From the NCBI RefSeq assembly GCF_000009765.2, contig NC_003155.5, positions 4,588,001 to 4,652,000 of the forward strand: a stretch of 64,000 nucleotides of DNA, in the 5' to 3' direction. Positions within the stretch are counted from its first letter, which is position 1. Each line of letters begins with the position of its first letter. The stretch comes from Streptomyces avermitilis MA-4680 = NBRC 14893. Lineage in GTDB: Bacteria > Actinomycetota > Actinomycetes > Streptomycetales > Streptomycetaceae. Shown piece after piece: positions 49,051-56,829 of the stretch. The translations under genes were made by a program, and so were the position numbers. Under the pieces are notes generated by a model. The model did not search any database. It worked only from the letters and a program-made list of their open reading frames with translations, and was not told where the DNA came from.

Positions 49051-49479
49051 ATGACGGAGACAGCAAAGGCCAGACGAGCGCCAAGGCAGCTGGGCGAGCT
49101 GCACGACGTGTACGCCTTCCTGGAGGAAGTGCGACTGCGCCCTGGCATGTGGGTGCGCGGCAGCTCCTTGCAGCATTTGCACTCCATGCTGCTCGGCTAT
49201 CGGGTTGCCCTGGGCGTCCACGGCATCGAGGAGCCCTTTGACTTCTGGTCCCCCGGAAACCAGTGCTCATTCTCCGAGTGGCTATGGGGCCGGCCAGGTA
49301 TGCCCAACGCCAGCTCCTTGGGCTGGGCGACAGAGATTGAGCGCGCGGCCGAGAAGGCCGACAGGTCCGCCATGGAGATGTTCTTCGAGCTGTTGGACCA
49401 GTTCCGCACCACACACCACGATGTTCAACCGCCACATCGAGCAGCACCTGAGACCCAACAGCCCACCGTCACCGCCTGA
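49051..49479 (+). CDS. Conserved AICE-type hypothetical protein
   Basis: A 142-residue protein. It contains LGELHDVYAFLEEVRLRPGM, WVRGSSLQHLHSMLLGYRVA, NQCSFSEWLWGRPG and a C-terminal helix ERAAEKADRSAMEMFFELLD. This type of small protein occurs in Streptomyces mobile elements near the preceding gene family. It ends in the same 29-bp signature (TGAGTTGCAACTTTCTCTAC onwards) as the IS-interrupted gene of element 2. No function known. Confidence 0.6.
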   Translation: MTETAKARRAPRQLGELHDVYAFLEEVRLRPGMWVRGSSLQHLHSMLLGYRVALGVHGIEEPFDFWSPGNQCSFSEWLWGRPGMPNASSLGWATEIERAAEKADRSAMEMFFELLDQFRTTHHDVQPPHRAAPETQQPTVTA

Positions 49480-49505
49480 GTTGCAACTTTCTCTACTGGT
49501 TCAAG
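49477..49505. repeat. 29-bp repeat shared with 37380-37408
   Basis: Second copy of the module-end repeat, with one mismatch. It again overlaps the stop codon of an AICE gene. Confidence 0.7.
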
Positions 49506-49564
49506 TGCCCACGCGAGCGCGGGCTGGGGTGAGTGGTGGGTAGGCGCGAGTGAGATCATCACGC

Positions 49565-49828
49565 ATGACGCTGATTAAGTACATGACAAACGCCAAGGAT
49601 GAGCGATGGTGGATACAGGGTCTCGGGCTCATGGCCGGAGCGGTCTGGGCCGGCGCCCGCGCGTTGGGTAACGGACGGCCGCCCCTACTGCGGGTGGGCT
49701 TCGGCGTAGCGGCGATCTGTTTCCTGGCTGCAATTGCGGGACTCTTCATCGACCGAATTCGGGCAGCCAGGCGAGGCCGCAGAGGTTCCGCGGATGACAC
49801 TGCCGCGGGCGAGCAGCAAGAGCCTTGA
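49565..49828 (+). CDS. Small two-span membrane protein
   Basis: The predicted protein has 87 residues from ATG 49565 (MTLIKYMTNAKDERW). Two hydrophobic segments are visible: GLGLMAGAVWAGARALG and VGFGVAAICFLAAIAGLFI. An arginine-rich tail follows. No family is recognised. It lies just before a decayed att site. Confidence 0.5.
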   Translation: MTLIKYMTNAKDERWWIQGLGLMAGAVWAGARALGNGRPPLLRVGFGVAAICFLAAIAGLFIDRIRAARRGRRGSADDTAAGEQQEP

Positions 49829-49856
49829 TCGATGCCGGATCGAGGGAGCCGCGGAG

Positions 49857-49996
49857 CGTGTCACTTCCGTGCCGGAACGGGCGGGGACTCACGGGGAATC
49901 GAGGTGCGCCGGGATGTGTACTTCCCCACCTCGCCCATGGCAGGGATTCCCAGGTCAGACCTGTGATCCCCCAACCTCGCCCCTAAAGCGGTGATC
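49857..49996. repeat. Decayed right-end att fossil C (tRNA-Arg-like core)
   Basis: CGTGTCA/CGTGCCG at 49857 and 49868 (11-bp period), GCGGGGACTCACGGGGAAT, then CCCCTAAAGCGGTG at 49980-49993. The last matches CTCCTAAAGCGGGTG of the tRNA-Arg core. The distance from arm to core (127 bp to the T of CCTAAAG) is identical to that at 48373/48500. It is a fossil attR of the same type as element 2. Confidence 0.65.
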
Positions 49997-50369
49997 ACTC
50001 ATCGGGTGTGCCGGGCACGGGACGGGGAGCCTCAAGGCGTAGCACGAGTGCACGTAGGGCCCGGAGTTCGGTGTCCAGGGCCTGCGCACCTTCACGGGTG
50101 AGGGATACCCATGTTCGGGGGCGTCGACCGGCGTAGCCCTTCTCCACGGTGATCATTCCGGACTCCTCCAGCACCTTCAGGTGCCGGGAGAGATTTCCGT
50201 CGGTGACGGCCAGTTGCTTCTTCAGGAAGCTGAACTCGACCCGGTCGGCTTCACGGGCAACGGTGAGGACGCCGAGCCGCACGCGCTGGTGGACGGTGTC
50301 GTCCAGCGCCTGGGTGGGATGCAGTTCCTCTTGGTTGTCCTGCGTAGCGGCCGAGTCTTCGACGCTCAT
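49995..50369 (-). CDS. Winged-helix transcriptional regulator (ArsR/MarR-like)
   Basis: The predicted protein has 124 residues from ATG 50369 (MSVEDSAATQ). The wHTH is visible as VRLGVLTVAREADRVEFSFL, LAVTDGNLSRHLKVLEESGM, then EKGYAGRRPRTWVSLTREG. This type usually represses the adjacent membrane protein gene. Its start overlaps the upstream stop (ATGA). A palindrome upstream of the operon (51268) is a fitting operator. Confidence 0.82.
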   Translation of the reverse strand: MSVEDSAATQDNQEELHPTQALDDTVHQRVRLGVLTVAREADRVEFSFLKKQLAVTDGNLSRHLKVLEESGMITVEKGYAGRRPRTWVSLTREGAQALDTELRALRALVLRLEAPRPVPGTPDE

Positions 50370-51196
50370 GGGACGACCGTACCCGCAACCGCGACACCGG
50401 GCGCGCCCCGGCGGCGGACCGCTGTCCGCTCGCCCAGACCGGCGAGGAGCAGGATGGCAGCGAGCAGAAAGGCCTTGAACTGCGGTCCGTCGGCCCAGCC
50501 GGGATGGGCGGGGTGCTGCCAGGGAAGCCATCCACTGCCCCAGGAGGCTCCCAGGTACCCCGTGAGCAGCAGGGCGTGAGCGGTGCCTGCCGCCGCGGCG
50601 ATCCAGCTGCGTTCGGCGATTCCGAGGGCGAGAAGTCCGATGCCGGCCAGGTACCACGGGGAGGCGTAGCTGTTCTCCAGCAGCACGGCCTCCCAGGACT
50701 GGTTCCTGCCGAACAGCAGCGCCACCAGAGCTGTCGTGATCACAGTGGTGGATACGGCGGTCACGCTGACCCACATGCCGCGCCGGGGGACGACGCCCCG
50801 GGCCTCCCCGCGCAGGCGATACCAGCGGGCGAAGACGAACCACGCGAGGGGGAGGAGCGCGAACCACACGCCCCATGCCACGAAGCGCAGGACGGCTCCG
50901 TCGAACTCGCCTTTCAGGCAGGGGGTCCCTGGTTCGTGGACGACGCACAGGCCGGTCAACTCGGCGTAGGCAAAGGCCGGATAGGACCCGACGTAGCGCC
51001 CGTGGGCTCCGAAGTTGAAGGCGTACCGGGCGACCGGAATGGCCGCCAGTGCAAGGAGCCCGAAGCCAAGGAGGGGAGTCCACGCTCCGTTGGTCTGCCT
51101 GCGAGTCCTCGCCCGAAGGCCTTCCGTCGCAGCCAACAAAGCGGCCGCGGCCGCTCTCGGTTCCGATCCCGCGCTGCTCGGTGCGGATGTTCCCAT
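50366..51196 (-). CDS. Integral membrane protein co-transcribed with the regulator
   Basis: The predicted protein has 276 residues from ATG 51196 with GGGGGAG upstream. About six membrane spans are visible, including LLGFGLLALAAIPVARYAF, LRFVAWGVWFALLPLAWFVF, VSTTVITTALVALLFG, YLAGIGLLALGIAE and FLLAAILLLAGLG. An extracellular Cys pair (CVVHEPGTPC) may form a disulfide. No transport motif is recognised. Paired membrane-protein/regulator operons of this kind are common in Streptomyces. Confidence 0.65.
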   Translation of the reverse strand: MGTSAPSSAGSEPRAAAAALLAATEGLRARTRRQTNGAWTPLLGFGLLALAAIPVARYAFNFGAHGRYVGSYPAFAYAELTGLCVVHEPGTPCLKGEFDGAVLRFVAWGVWFALLPLAWFVFARWYRLRGEARGVVPRRGMWVSVTAVSTTVITTALVALLFGRNQSWEAVLLENSYASPWYLAGIGLLALGIAERSWIAAAAGTAHALLLTGYLGASWGSGWLPWQHPAHPGWADGPQFKAFLLAAILLLAGLGERTAVRRRGAPGVAVAGTVVP

Positions 51197-51267
51197 ATCT
51201 CCCCCTTGTGCCGGCGCTCTGGCAGCGCTCATGAGCGGACCGCCGCATGATCGCCCGCCGAGAACCA

Positions 51268-51284
51268 ACTTTGCGATGCAAAGT
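51268..51284. promoter_or_regulatory. Palindromic operator ACTTTGC-GAT-GCAAAGT
   Basis: Perfect 7-bp inverted repeat with a 3-nt spacer, 72 bp before the membrane protein/regulator operon. It probably binds the winged-helix regulator. Confidence 0.6.
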
Positions 51285-51413
51285 ACATGGCAGTCAAGAG
51301 TAAGCCGTGTACTGACAACAGCAGGGCCTTCCAAGGGGCAACGCCGAGCAGGCCGGCCGATAGCCCGAAGAGACGTCAGCGGCGGCTCCGCTCGCAGTTC
51401 AGGACGAAGGGGT

Positions 51414-51460
51414 CGTGCCAGACGCGTGCCAGGTTGTACGGGGAACCACGGGGAACACCG
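51414..51460. repeat. Right-arm fossil D (CGTGCCA repeats)
   Basis: CGTGCCA at 51414 and 51425 (11-bp period) followed by ACGGGGAACCACGGGGAACA. No clear tRNA-like core is seen at the expected distance. Confidence 0.55.
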
Positions 51461-51583
51461 GGAATCGATCGGCGGCTCACCAGATGCACGATCTTCTCGG
51501 GCACACAGTCATGGGCGAACCGATGATGAACAGGGGGCCCCAAGAGCGCTCAGTGCCTGTCGACTGTGACGGCGAAACAGCGC

Positions 51584-51639
51584 GACTGGACACCGACGCG
51601 TTACTCCACTCTGACTGGACACCGACGCGTTACTCCACT
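51584..51639. repeat. Tandem 27-bp duplication
   Basis: GACTGGACACCGACGCGTTA plus 7 more bases occurs twice exactly with a 29-bp period, in the gap before the lipoprotein gene. Confidence 0.75.
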
Positions 51640-51692
51640 TCCCCCCGCACCCAGCTCCCCGAACTGGGTGCCGTGCTCGGCTGAGACTGAGC

Positions 51693-52202
51693 TCAGAACG
51701 CCTTCAGGTAGACCCTGGCCTGATCGTCCTTGAGCGCCTGGACGTAGATGTCGATCCACTGCACCTTCTTGCGGCGATCGTCCTTCACGCACGGGGGGCA
51801 GACCCCGGCCGAGCGGGCTCCCTTCAGCGTCTGCGGCTCGGCCAGCCCGAGGTGCTTGAAGAGCTCGCCGTCCGGGGCGAAGTCGGCCTTGTTCGCCTTC
51901 AGCGGTTCTTCGGAACGAAGGTCCCTCGCGATGCCTTCGGCGTTCTTCTCGCTGGTGACGAACGAGAGGAGGTGGATGTCCTCCTGAGGGTTGATCTGCA
52001 CGGCCCCCTTGACCTCGGTCGCGGCCTTGGGCGCCGTCACGTTCATGAACGCCGACGCCTCGGGCGCGCCGGCGTTCTTGTCCCACTGCGAGGTGCGCCC
52101 GTCGGTCACGCGGCGATCGTCCGTGTCCGGGCTGGAGCACGCGGAAAGCAAGAGGGTGGCAGCCAGTGCCGCGATGAGGGGGGTACCTCGTTTGATCGTC
52201 AC
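51693..52202 (-). CDS. Putative lipoprotein
   Basis: A 169-residue protein. The signal peptide and lipobox are clear: IAALAATLLLSAC with Cys22 as the lipidation site. The mature part is soluble and mixed (AFMNVTAPKAATEVKGAVQI). A CPPC motif follows (SAGVCPPCVKDD). Surface-anchored; function unknown. It overlaps the end of a broken upstream gene (ATGA), so it was once second in an operon. Confidence 0.72.
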   Translation of the reverse strand: MTIKRGTPLIAALAATLLLSACSSPDTDDRRVTDGRTSQWDKNAGAPEASAFMNVTAPKAATEVKGAVQINPQEDIHLLSFVTSEKNAEGIARDLRSEEPLKANKADFAPDGELFKHLGLAEPQTLKGARSAGVCPPCVKDDRRKKVQWIDIYVQALKDDQARVYLKAF

Positions 52203-52898
52203 CGGTTCTCCTCGTCGCCGCGGGAGACGTCGCCGCGGGTTCCTTCTCGTCCTTGGTCCGGCGGGTTCACCGTCGGTTTCGCGTCGCTGTCCAGGTCGTA
52301 CGTGTACGTGGAGCTAACGTGGAGCTGTTGCCTCGCGTGTCGAACTCCTGTGCAAGACCAGTTCTTGTTCAGCCGTCCCATCTCTTGGTCCGGGATCGTC
52401 CATAAGGATGCGGTCGATATCCAGGACCAGCGGCTCACCCGACTTACCCAGGTAGTGCTGGCCTGCGCGCGGGCCAAGTACCCCAGATCCTTGGCCGTGG
52501 CGTCCTCGGTGTTGAACGCTCCGGAACCAACCCTCGTCAGCAGCGCGCCACTTGTACAGCGGGCTCGTGATCCCCGCCTTTCGCAGCTCGTCGCCCTTCT
52601 CCTGAAGCAGGATGCCGCGCGTGACCGGATCAAGGTCGCGCCACCACTCCGCGACCGCCTTCGCGCCCTTGGGGACGTGCTGCGCCTTCGCCACCTCCTC
52701 AAGCGACGGGTGCGGATCGGACTCCGCTTCCCGGACACTGTGCGCACCGTCCGACGGCACGCCCACCACCGGCGACGAGACGCCGACGGGCGAGTACCCG
52801 ACGCGCGACCCGAGGGCCCACACGCCGTGGAGCGGGCATCGTTCCACTTTGTCGGCCGGGCGGCCTGCACCGGACCGGGTGCTCAACTCACCGCTCAT
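52199..52898 (-). pseudogene. Frameshifted gene upstream of the lipoprotein
   Basis: Two overlapping frames together look like one protein: PSLEEVAKAQHVPKGAKAVA and GILLQEKGDELRKAGITSPL in one, then GSGAFNTEDATAKDLGYLAR in the other, then HYLGKSGEPLVLDIDRILMD in the first again, and TYTYDLDSDAKPTVNPPD in the second. Several indels have destroyed the gene. The intact family is not recognised. It overlaps the lipoprotein start. Confidence 0.6.
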
Positions 52899-53191
52899 TC
52901 CCGGAGGTCAGGACTGTTCATCTCGTCGCGCGAGCCGCTGCTGTAGGACCTGATCCAGGCGGTCCACAGGACGAGAGCCGTGCCGATCCCAGTGCCGACG
53001 AATTCCCAGGCCGCGCGTACAAGCAGGTCAGAGCGGTTGGCGACAGCCCAGTCCCGGCCCGCGTACAGCGGTATGTCCGTCAAAAGCTCCTCATCGGCAG
53101 CGAAGGAGAGACCGCGGATCTCACCGCTGCCACGCTGTCCGCCAGGCAGACGCCACGCGCCACGACATGGCCCGCCCGACTCGCAGTGCAC
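52895..53191 (-). CDS. Possible remnant of a small membrane protein
   Basis: A 98-residue ORF with one hydrophobic segment (GTGIGTALVLWTAWIRSY) preceded by DIPLYAGRDWAVANRSDLLV. The N-terminal 40 residues look non-native. Overlap with the preceding broken gene suggests a former operon. Probably degenerate. Confidence 0.35.
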   Translation of the reverse strand: MHCESGGPCRGAWRLPGGQRGSGEIRGLSFAADEELLTDIPLYAGRDWAVANRSDLLVRAAWEFVGTGIGTALVLWTAWIRSYSSGSRDEMNSPDLRE

Positions 53192-53302
53192 GTATCCTTC
53201 CGTCTGGCCCCTGAGAGCAGCTCAGGCGGCGACAGTACGGCCCGCTGAAACGGCAGCTTGGGGGCAGCGCCGCGATCGACAGCGACGGGCCGGTCACAGC
53301 CG

Positions 53303-53581
53303 TCAGCGGCGATACGCGATACCCGGCATGGTGATGGTGGCGGGCGCCGCCTCCGACAGCCCGTAGTGGCGGATCTTGCCTTCCTCGATCAGCTCGGAAA
53401 GCGTCCCCGCCGTGTCCTCGATCGGCGTCCCCGGGTCTATCCGGTGCTGGTAGTAGAGGTCGATGTAGTCGGTGTTCAGGCGTCGCAGCGAGCCCTCGAC
53501 CGACCGCCGTACGTTCTCGGGAGTGCCCTCGCGGCACCGAGGTCCGACGCCACCAGGACGCGTACGACAGGAACGCCACAC
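53303..53581 (-). pseudogene. Fragment of an aldo/keto reductase
   Basis: The stretch GTPENVRRSVEGSLRRLNTD, YIDLYYQHRIDPGTPIEDTA and SELIEEGKIRHYGLSEA is the middle of an aldo/keto reductase (after the catalytic Tyr-Lys region). Both N- and C-terminal thirds are missing. It is a relic in the decayed zone. Confidence 0.8.
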
Positions 53582-53684
53582 ACGGGTAGAGCCCGAAACT
53601 CTTCTTCACCTGAGGAGTACAGCTTTCCTCACGACGTTCCGGACCCTGGACAAGACCCAGGTCGACCGCCCAACTCCCCAGATC

Positions 53685-53703
53685 ACCCGAGCTTCCCCAG
53701 CTG
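53685..53703. repeat. Isolated tRNA-Gly-like core fossil
   Basis: CCGAGCTTCCCCAGCTGA with the flank GATCAC matches the core of fossil B (45682). No arm repeat is visible nearby. Confidence 0.4.
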
Positions 53704-53763
53704 ACGCGCTTCGCCCTGGGCGGATCGGTCGGCGCAGTCGCGTGCTTCGTAAGTCGGCACAAC

Positions 53764-53803
53764 GGAAGGGGCGGCACCGGAATCCTCCGGTGCCGCCCCT
53801 TCC
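53764..53803 (-). terminator. Terminator of the FG-GAP protein gene
   Basis: Perfect 18-bp stem GGAAGGGGCGGCACCGGA / TCCGGTGCCGCCCCTTCC with a 4-nt loop, 18 bp beyond the stop. Confidence 0.85.
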
Positions 53804-53821
53804 GGCTGTCTGTCTCCGTGC

Positions 53822-55282
53822 TCAGGAGCCCGACATGGCGTCCCCGAACATGGGGTCCTCCCCCGAGTTCCCGATGCCCACGGAGGACGCACCGAAGCTC
53901 ACCGCGCCGGTGGCCTTGAGACCTCCGGTGGAGCCGCGCAGGACCCACACGGCGCCGTCGTCGCTGTTCTCGCCGCCCGCGCCCACCGACAGATCGGCGC
54001 GGCCGTCCTTGTTGTGGTCGGCGAGATGGATGGCGTCGCCGAACAAGTCCGACGACTCGTTGGCGCCCGGTACACCCGAGGTGCCCTGGTCGAAGGACTG
54101 GGCGCCGGTCCCCGTCAGGCCGGAGGCGCCGCCGCGCAGCACCCAGACGCTGCCTGCTTGGTCCGCGGAGCCGATGGTCTCGAAGTCCGCGCCGACGGCG
54201 AGGTCCGGGTAACCGTCACCGTTGACGTCGCCCGCTGCGAGCGCGCCTCCGAACGAGTCGTCGGACTCGTCCGCTCCCGGCACACCCGCGGTGTCCTGGC
54301 TGAAGACGGCGCTGCGCGTGGTGTCGACGCCCGCCGCACCGCCGTAGAACACGGTGACGTAGCCGCCCTTCGCCGTCCGGTCCGAGATGACGTCGACGAA
54401 GTCGGTGCCGACGACCAGGTCGTCGTGCCCGTCGCGGTCGAAGTCGGCCACGGTGAGCGCGCCCGCGTACCCCGTGCCCACCTCGGTCTGCAGCGTGGGC
54501 CCGGTCGAGGCGCCGCGGTAGACGAAGTTGCCCGCGGCGGACCCCACCACCACGTCGGCCGCCCCGTCGTCGTCAAAGTCCCCGGCGGCCAACTGGACGG
54601 CGCCCCTGGGGTACGCGCCGGACTCGATCTGCGCGTCGAAGCGCAGCTTTCCGGCCGCGCCGCCGGACTTGGTGAAGCCGCCCTTGAAGATCCACACGTC
54701 CTTGCCGGTGGAACCGACCGCCAGATCGGCCTTCCCGTCACCGGTGAAGTCGCCGACCGCCAAGGACTGGCCGAACCGGTCGTGGCCCGACGCGTTCGGG
54801 TCGCTGATCGTCGTGCCGCCCGACAGGCCGGACGAGCCGCCCCACAGGATCGTGACCGAACCGCCGTCGGCATCGCCGCCGACGTCCTCCACCGGTGCGC
54901 CCACGACGAGATCGCCGTAGCCGTCGTTGTTGAGGTCGCCGTGCGCGAGTTCGGTGCCGAAGCGGTCGGAGGTCTCCGAGGCGCCCGGCACGCCGGAGGA
55001 ACTCTGCGATGTGATCTTGTGGCGCGCGGCGCTGATACCGCTCGACGAGCCGTAGTTGACGACCACGGCGCCCGCCTTCGCCTTCCCGCCCGCGACAGCG
55101 CCCGGGGCGCCGGTCGCCAGATCGCGGTAGCCGTCACCGTTGAAGTCGTCGGCCAGGCCCGACCCGGCGGCACTCGCGCCGCCGGGCAGGGTGATGAGCA
55201 GGCCACCGGCCAGGACGGCCGCGACGGCGGTGGCGCCCAGGACGGCGGGACGCCGAGAGCGCTTGTGATGGGACCGGGACAT
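53822..55282 (-). CDS. Secreted FG-GAP (integrin alpha-like beta-propeller) protein
   Basis: The predicted protein has 486 residues from ATG 55282 (MSRSHHKRSRRPAV). The signal peptide AVAAVLAGGLLITLPGGASA is clear. Seven FG-GAP blades are marked by calcium-type loops: DFNGDGYRD, DLNNDGYGD, DFTGDGKAD, DFDDDGAAD, DFDRDGHDD, DVNGDGYPD and DHNKDGRAD. Such propellers are exported and bind ligands or Ca2+. The gene is intact although its neighbours are decayed. The ligand is unknown. Confidence 0.88.
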   Translation of the reverse strand: MSRSHHKRSRRPAVLGATAVAAVLAGGLLITLPGGASAAGSGLADDFNGDGYRDLATGAPGAVAGGKAKAGAVVVNYGSSSGISAARHKITSQSSSGVPGASETSDRFGTELAHGDLNNDGYGDLVVGAPVEDVGGDADGGSVTILWGGSSGLSGGTTISDPNASGHDRFGQSLAVGDFTGDGKADLAVGSTGKDVWIFKGGFTKSGGAAGKLRFDAQIESGAYPRGAVQLAAGDFDDDGAADVVVGSAAGNFVYRGASTGPTLQTEVGTGYAGALTVADFDRDGHDDLVVGTDFVDVISDRTAKGGYVTVFYGGAAGVDTTRSAVFSQDTAGVPGADESDDSFGGALAAGDVNGDGYPDLAVGADFETIGSADQAGSVWVLRGGASGLTGTGAQSFDQGTSGVPGANESSDLFGDAIHLADHNKDGRADLSVGAGGENSDDGAVWVLRGSTGGLKATGAVSFGASSVGIGNSGEDPMFGDAMSGS

Positions 55283-55445
55283 GAGTTCCCCTCCAGGACA
55301 TACGTGCGAGCTCAGAGATGACCTCTGGTGAGCCTGAAGGGTTGTACGGGAAAGGGGAGTTGTGGTGCTGACAACGTGGCGCACGTTAACGATCGGGGCA
55401 CCTGCCGAGCCGTCGTCGGCCTGATCTCCGACCACACCGCCGAAA

Positions 55446-55553
55446 GCAGGTTCGAATCCTGCCCGGGGGTGCAAGGAGAAGGGCCGGCTCAGGAGTGGGT
55501 TCCTCCCGGGCCGGCGGTTCGGCGTTTCAGGCGTCGTGCCACAGGTGTGCCAC
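55446..55553. repeat. Decayed left-end att fossil (tRNA-Arg T arm, hairpin, arm repeats)
   Basis: GCAGGTTCGAATCCTGC equals the T arm of the tRNA-Arg. It is followed by the hairpin AAGGGCCGGCTCAGGA (55478) and CGTGCCAC/TGTGCCAC at 55535 and 55546 (11-bp period). Order and spacing copy the left end of element 2 (26057-26153). It is the right-most trace of element accretion. Confidence 0.65.
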
Positions 55554-55739
55554 TACGTGCCGGTGGGGTCCTCTTCGGCGGTTCCCTGCCGTCCGGATCG
55601 GTCGGCGGGTGCCGCACCGCAGCCGCACCATCGGCCCAGGCCGCCGCGTCCGGCCGCACCATTGCCCAGGCCGACGGGCAGGGGCGTCGGCGCGGGAGCC
55701 TTCGGCGGGTGGGTCAGGAGGGTGTGCCAGGCGGGTGGG

Positions 55740-56114
55740 TCAGGCGGGTGGGCATCCGAACCAGTTCACCGTGCCGTTGTCGGAGGTATAGCCCATGCAC
55801 CTGATGGTTCTGTTGTGCAGGGTCTTGGCCCGGTCGACCCCTCCGTCCACGGTGTCCCCCTTGTAGCGGGTCTGTACGAGGGTGTCGATCTCGACGGTGT
55901 ACCAGCGGCTCTTGTGGGTCGGGATGCTGCACCGATGGCCGGTCAGGTTGCGGCTGGGATCGCCGCTCCACACGTCCTGTTCGGCACGGTCGCAGTGCGC
56001 CCTGTCGGCGGCGCCGGCGGTGCCGGCTCCGGTGCCGAGCAGGGCCGCCGCGCCCGTGGCCACCACCGCGGTAACGCCGAGCAGTCGCTTCAGAGTGAGG
56101 TTCATGAGGTTCAT
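55740..56114 (-). CDS. Small secreted cysteine-containing protein
   Basis: The predicted protein has 124 residues from ATG 56114, with AGGAGGGAC upstream. The signal peptide (LLGVTAVVATGAAALLGTGA GTAGA) ends near AGA-AD. The mature part has four cysteines (HCDRAEQDVW, HRCSIPTHKS, IRCMGYTSD, FGCPPA), likely two disulfides. Exported; function unknown. The stretch 56115-56829 upstream has no gene I can support; it is very GC-rich with a short C-rich run at 56632-56672. Confidence 0.7.
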   Translation of the reverse strand: MNLMNLTLKRLLGVTAVVATGAAALLGTGAGTAGAADRAHCDRAEQDVWSGDPSRNLTGHRCSIPTHKSRWYTVEIDTLVQTRYKGDTVDGGVDRAKTLHNRTIRCMGYTSDNGTVNWFGCPPA

Positions 56115-56449
56115 CGATCGGTCCCTCCTGCCAGGTGTGGTGACGGCTCGGAGTCGCCATGTCACCTTGGTGTGATGGTCACACCGATCCGGGATGTACC
56201 GCCCGGCAGCCGACGGCACAGCCCCCCGACCTGGTGACATCGGTGATGCCAATGCAGCAGTGCGCGGTCGCACCCCGGCCGGCCCCGGAGCGGGCCTCGG
56301 TCGGTGCCGGGGAGCGCCGCCCCGTCCTGGTCACCGCCGACGGCCGACGGGCCGTCACGGGACTCCCGCACGGGACTGAGCGAGAGCAACCCTCCCCGTG
56401 CCAGTGGCATGGCCGGCGAGCGCAGCGCATGCATCCGGGGCTGGGACCG

Positions 56450-56492
56450 GAGCCGGTACGGCGCGGGAAAGCCAGGAGCCGGTACGGCGCGG
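56450..56492. repeat. Direct repeat GAGCCGGTACGGCGCGG x2
   Basis: Two exact 17-bp copies with a 26-bp period (56450 and 56476) in the gene-free stretch. Function unknown. Confidence 0.5.
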
Positions 56493-56829
56493 AGGGACAC
56501 TGTGCGCCGGCACCGGGCGTCACATCTGTTGCAGGCGACGGGCGGTCCGCCGGCTCATGTCGGGTGCTCTGGACGGCGCACGGTGACCCGGGCCCTGAAG
56601 GCCCCCTCCCACACCTACGCCCCCTCCACACCCCGGCCCCCGCCCCCGCCCCCGCTCCCGCTCCCGCCCACACCGCAGCACCTGACGTTCCCGGCCCGTG
56701 CAGCGGGGTGCCGCAGAGCGTGGGCAGCGGAACCGTGCGACGACGGCGGCTCTTGGGGTCATCGTCGTACCGGACGGTCCTGCGCGCTCGTGCCCTGACC
56801 GGGATCGGGGTCCCGAGGGCGTATGCCGG

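Noticed and set aside
53822..55321. Large plus-strand ORF opposite the FG-GAP gene
   Set aside because: Antisense shadow; the seven calcium-loop repeats read clearly on the minus strand.
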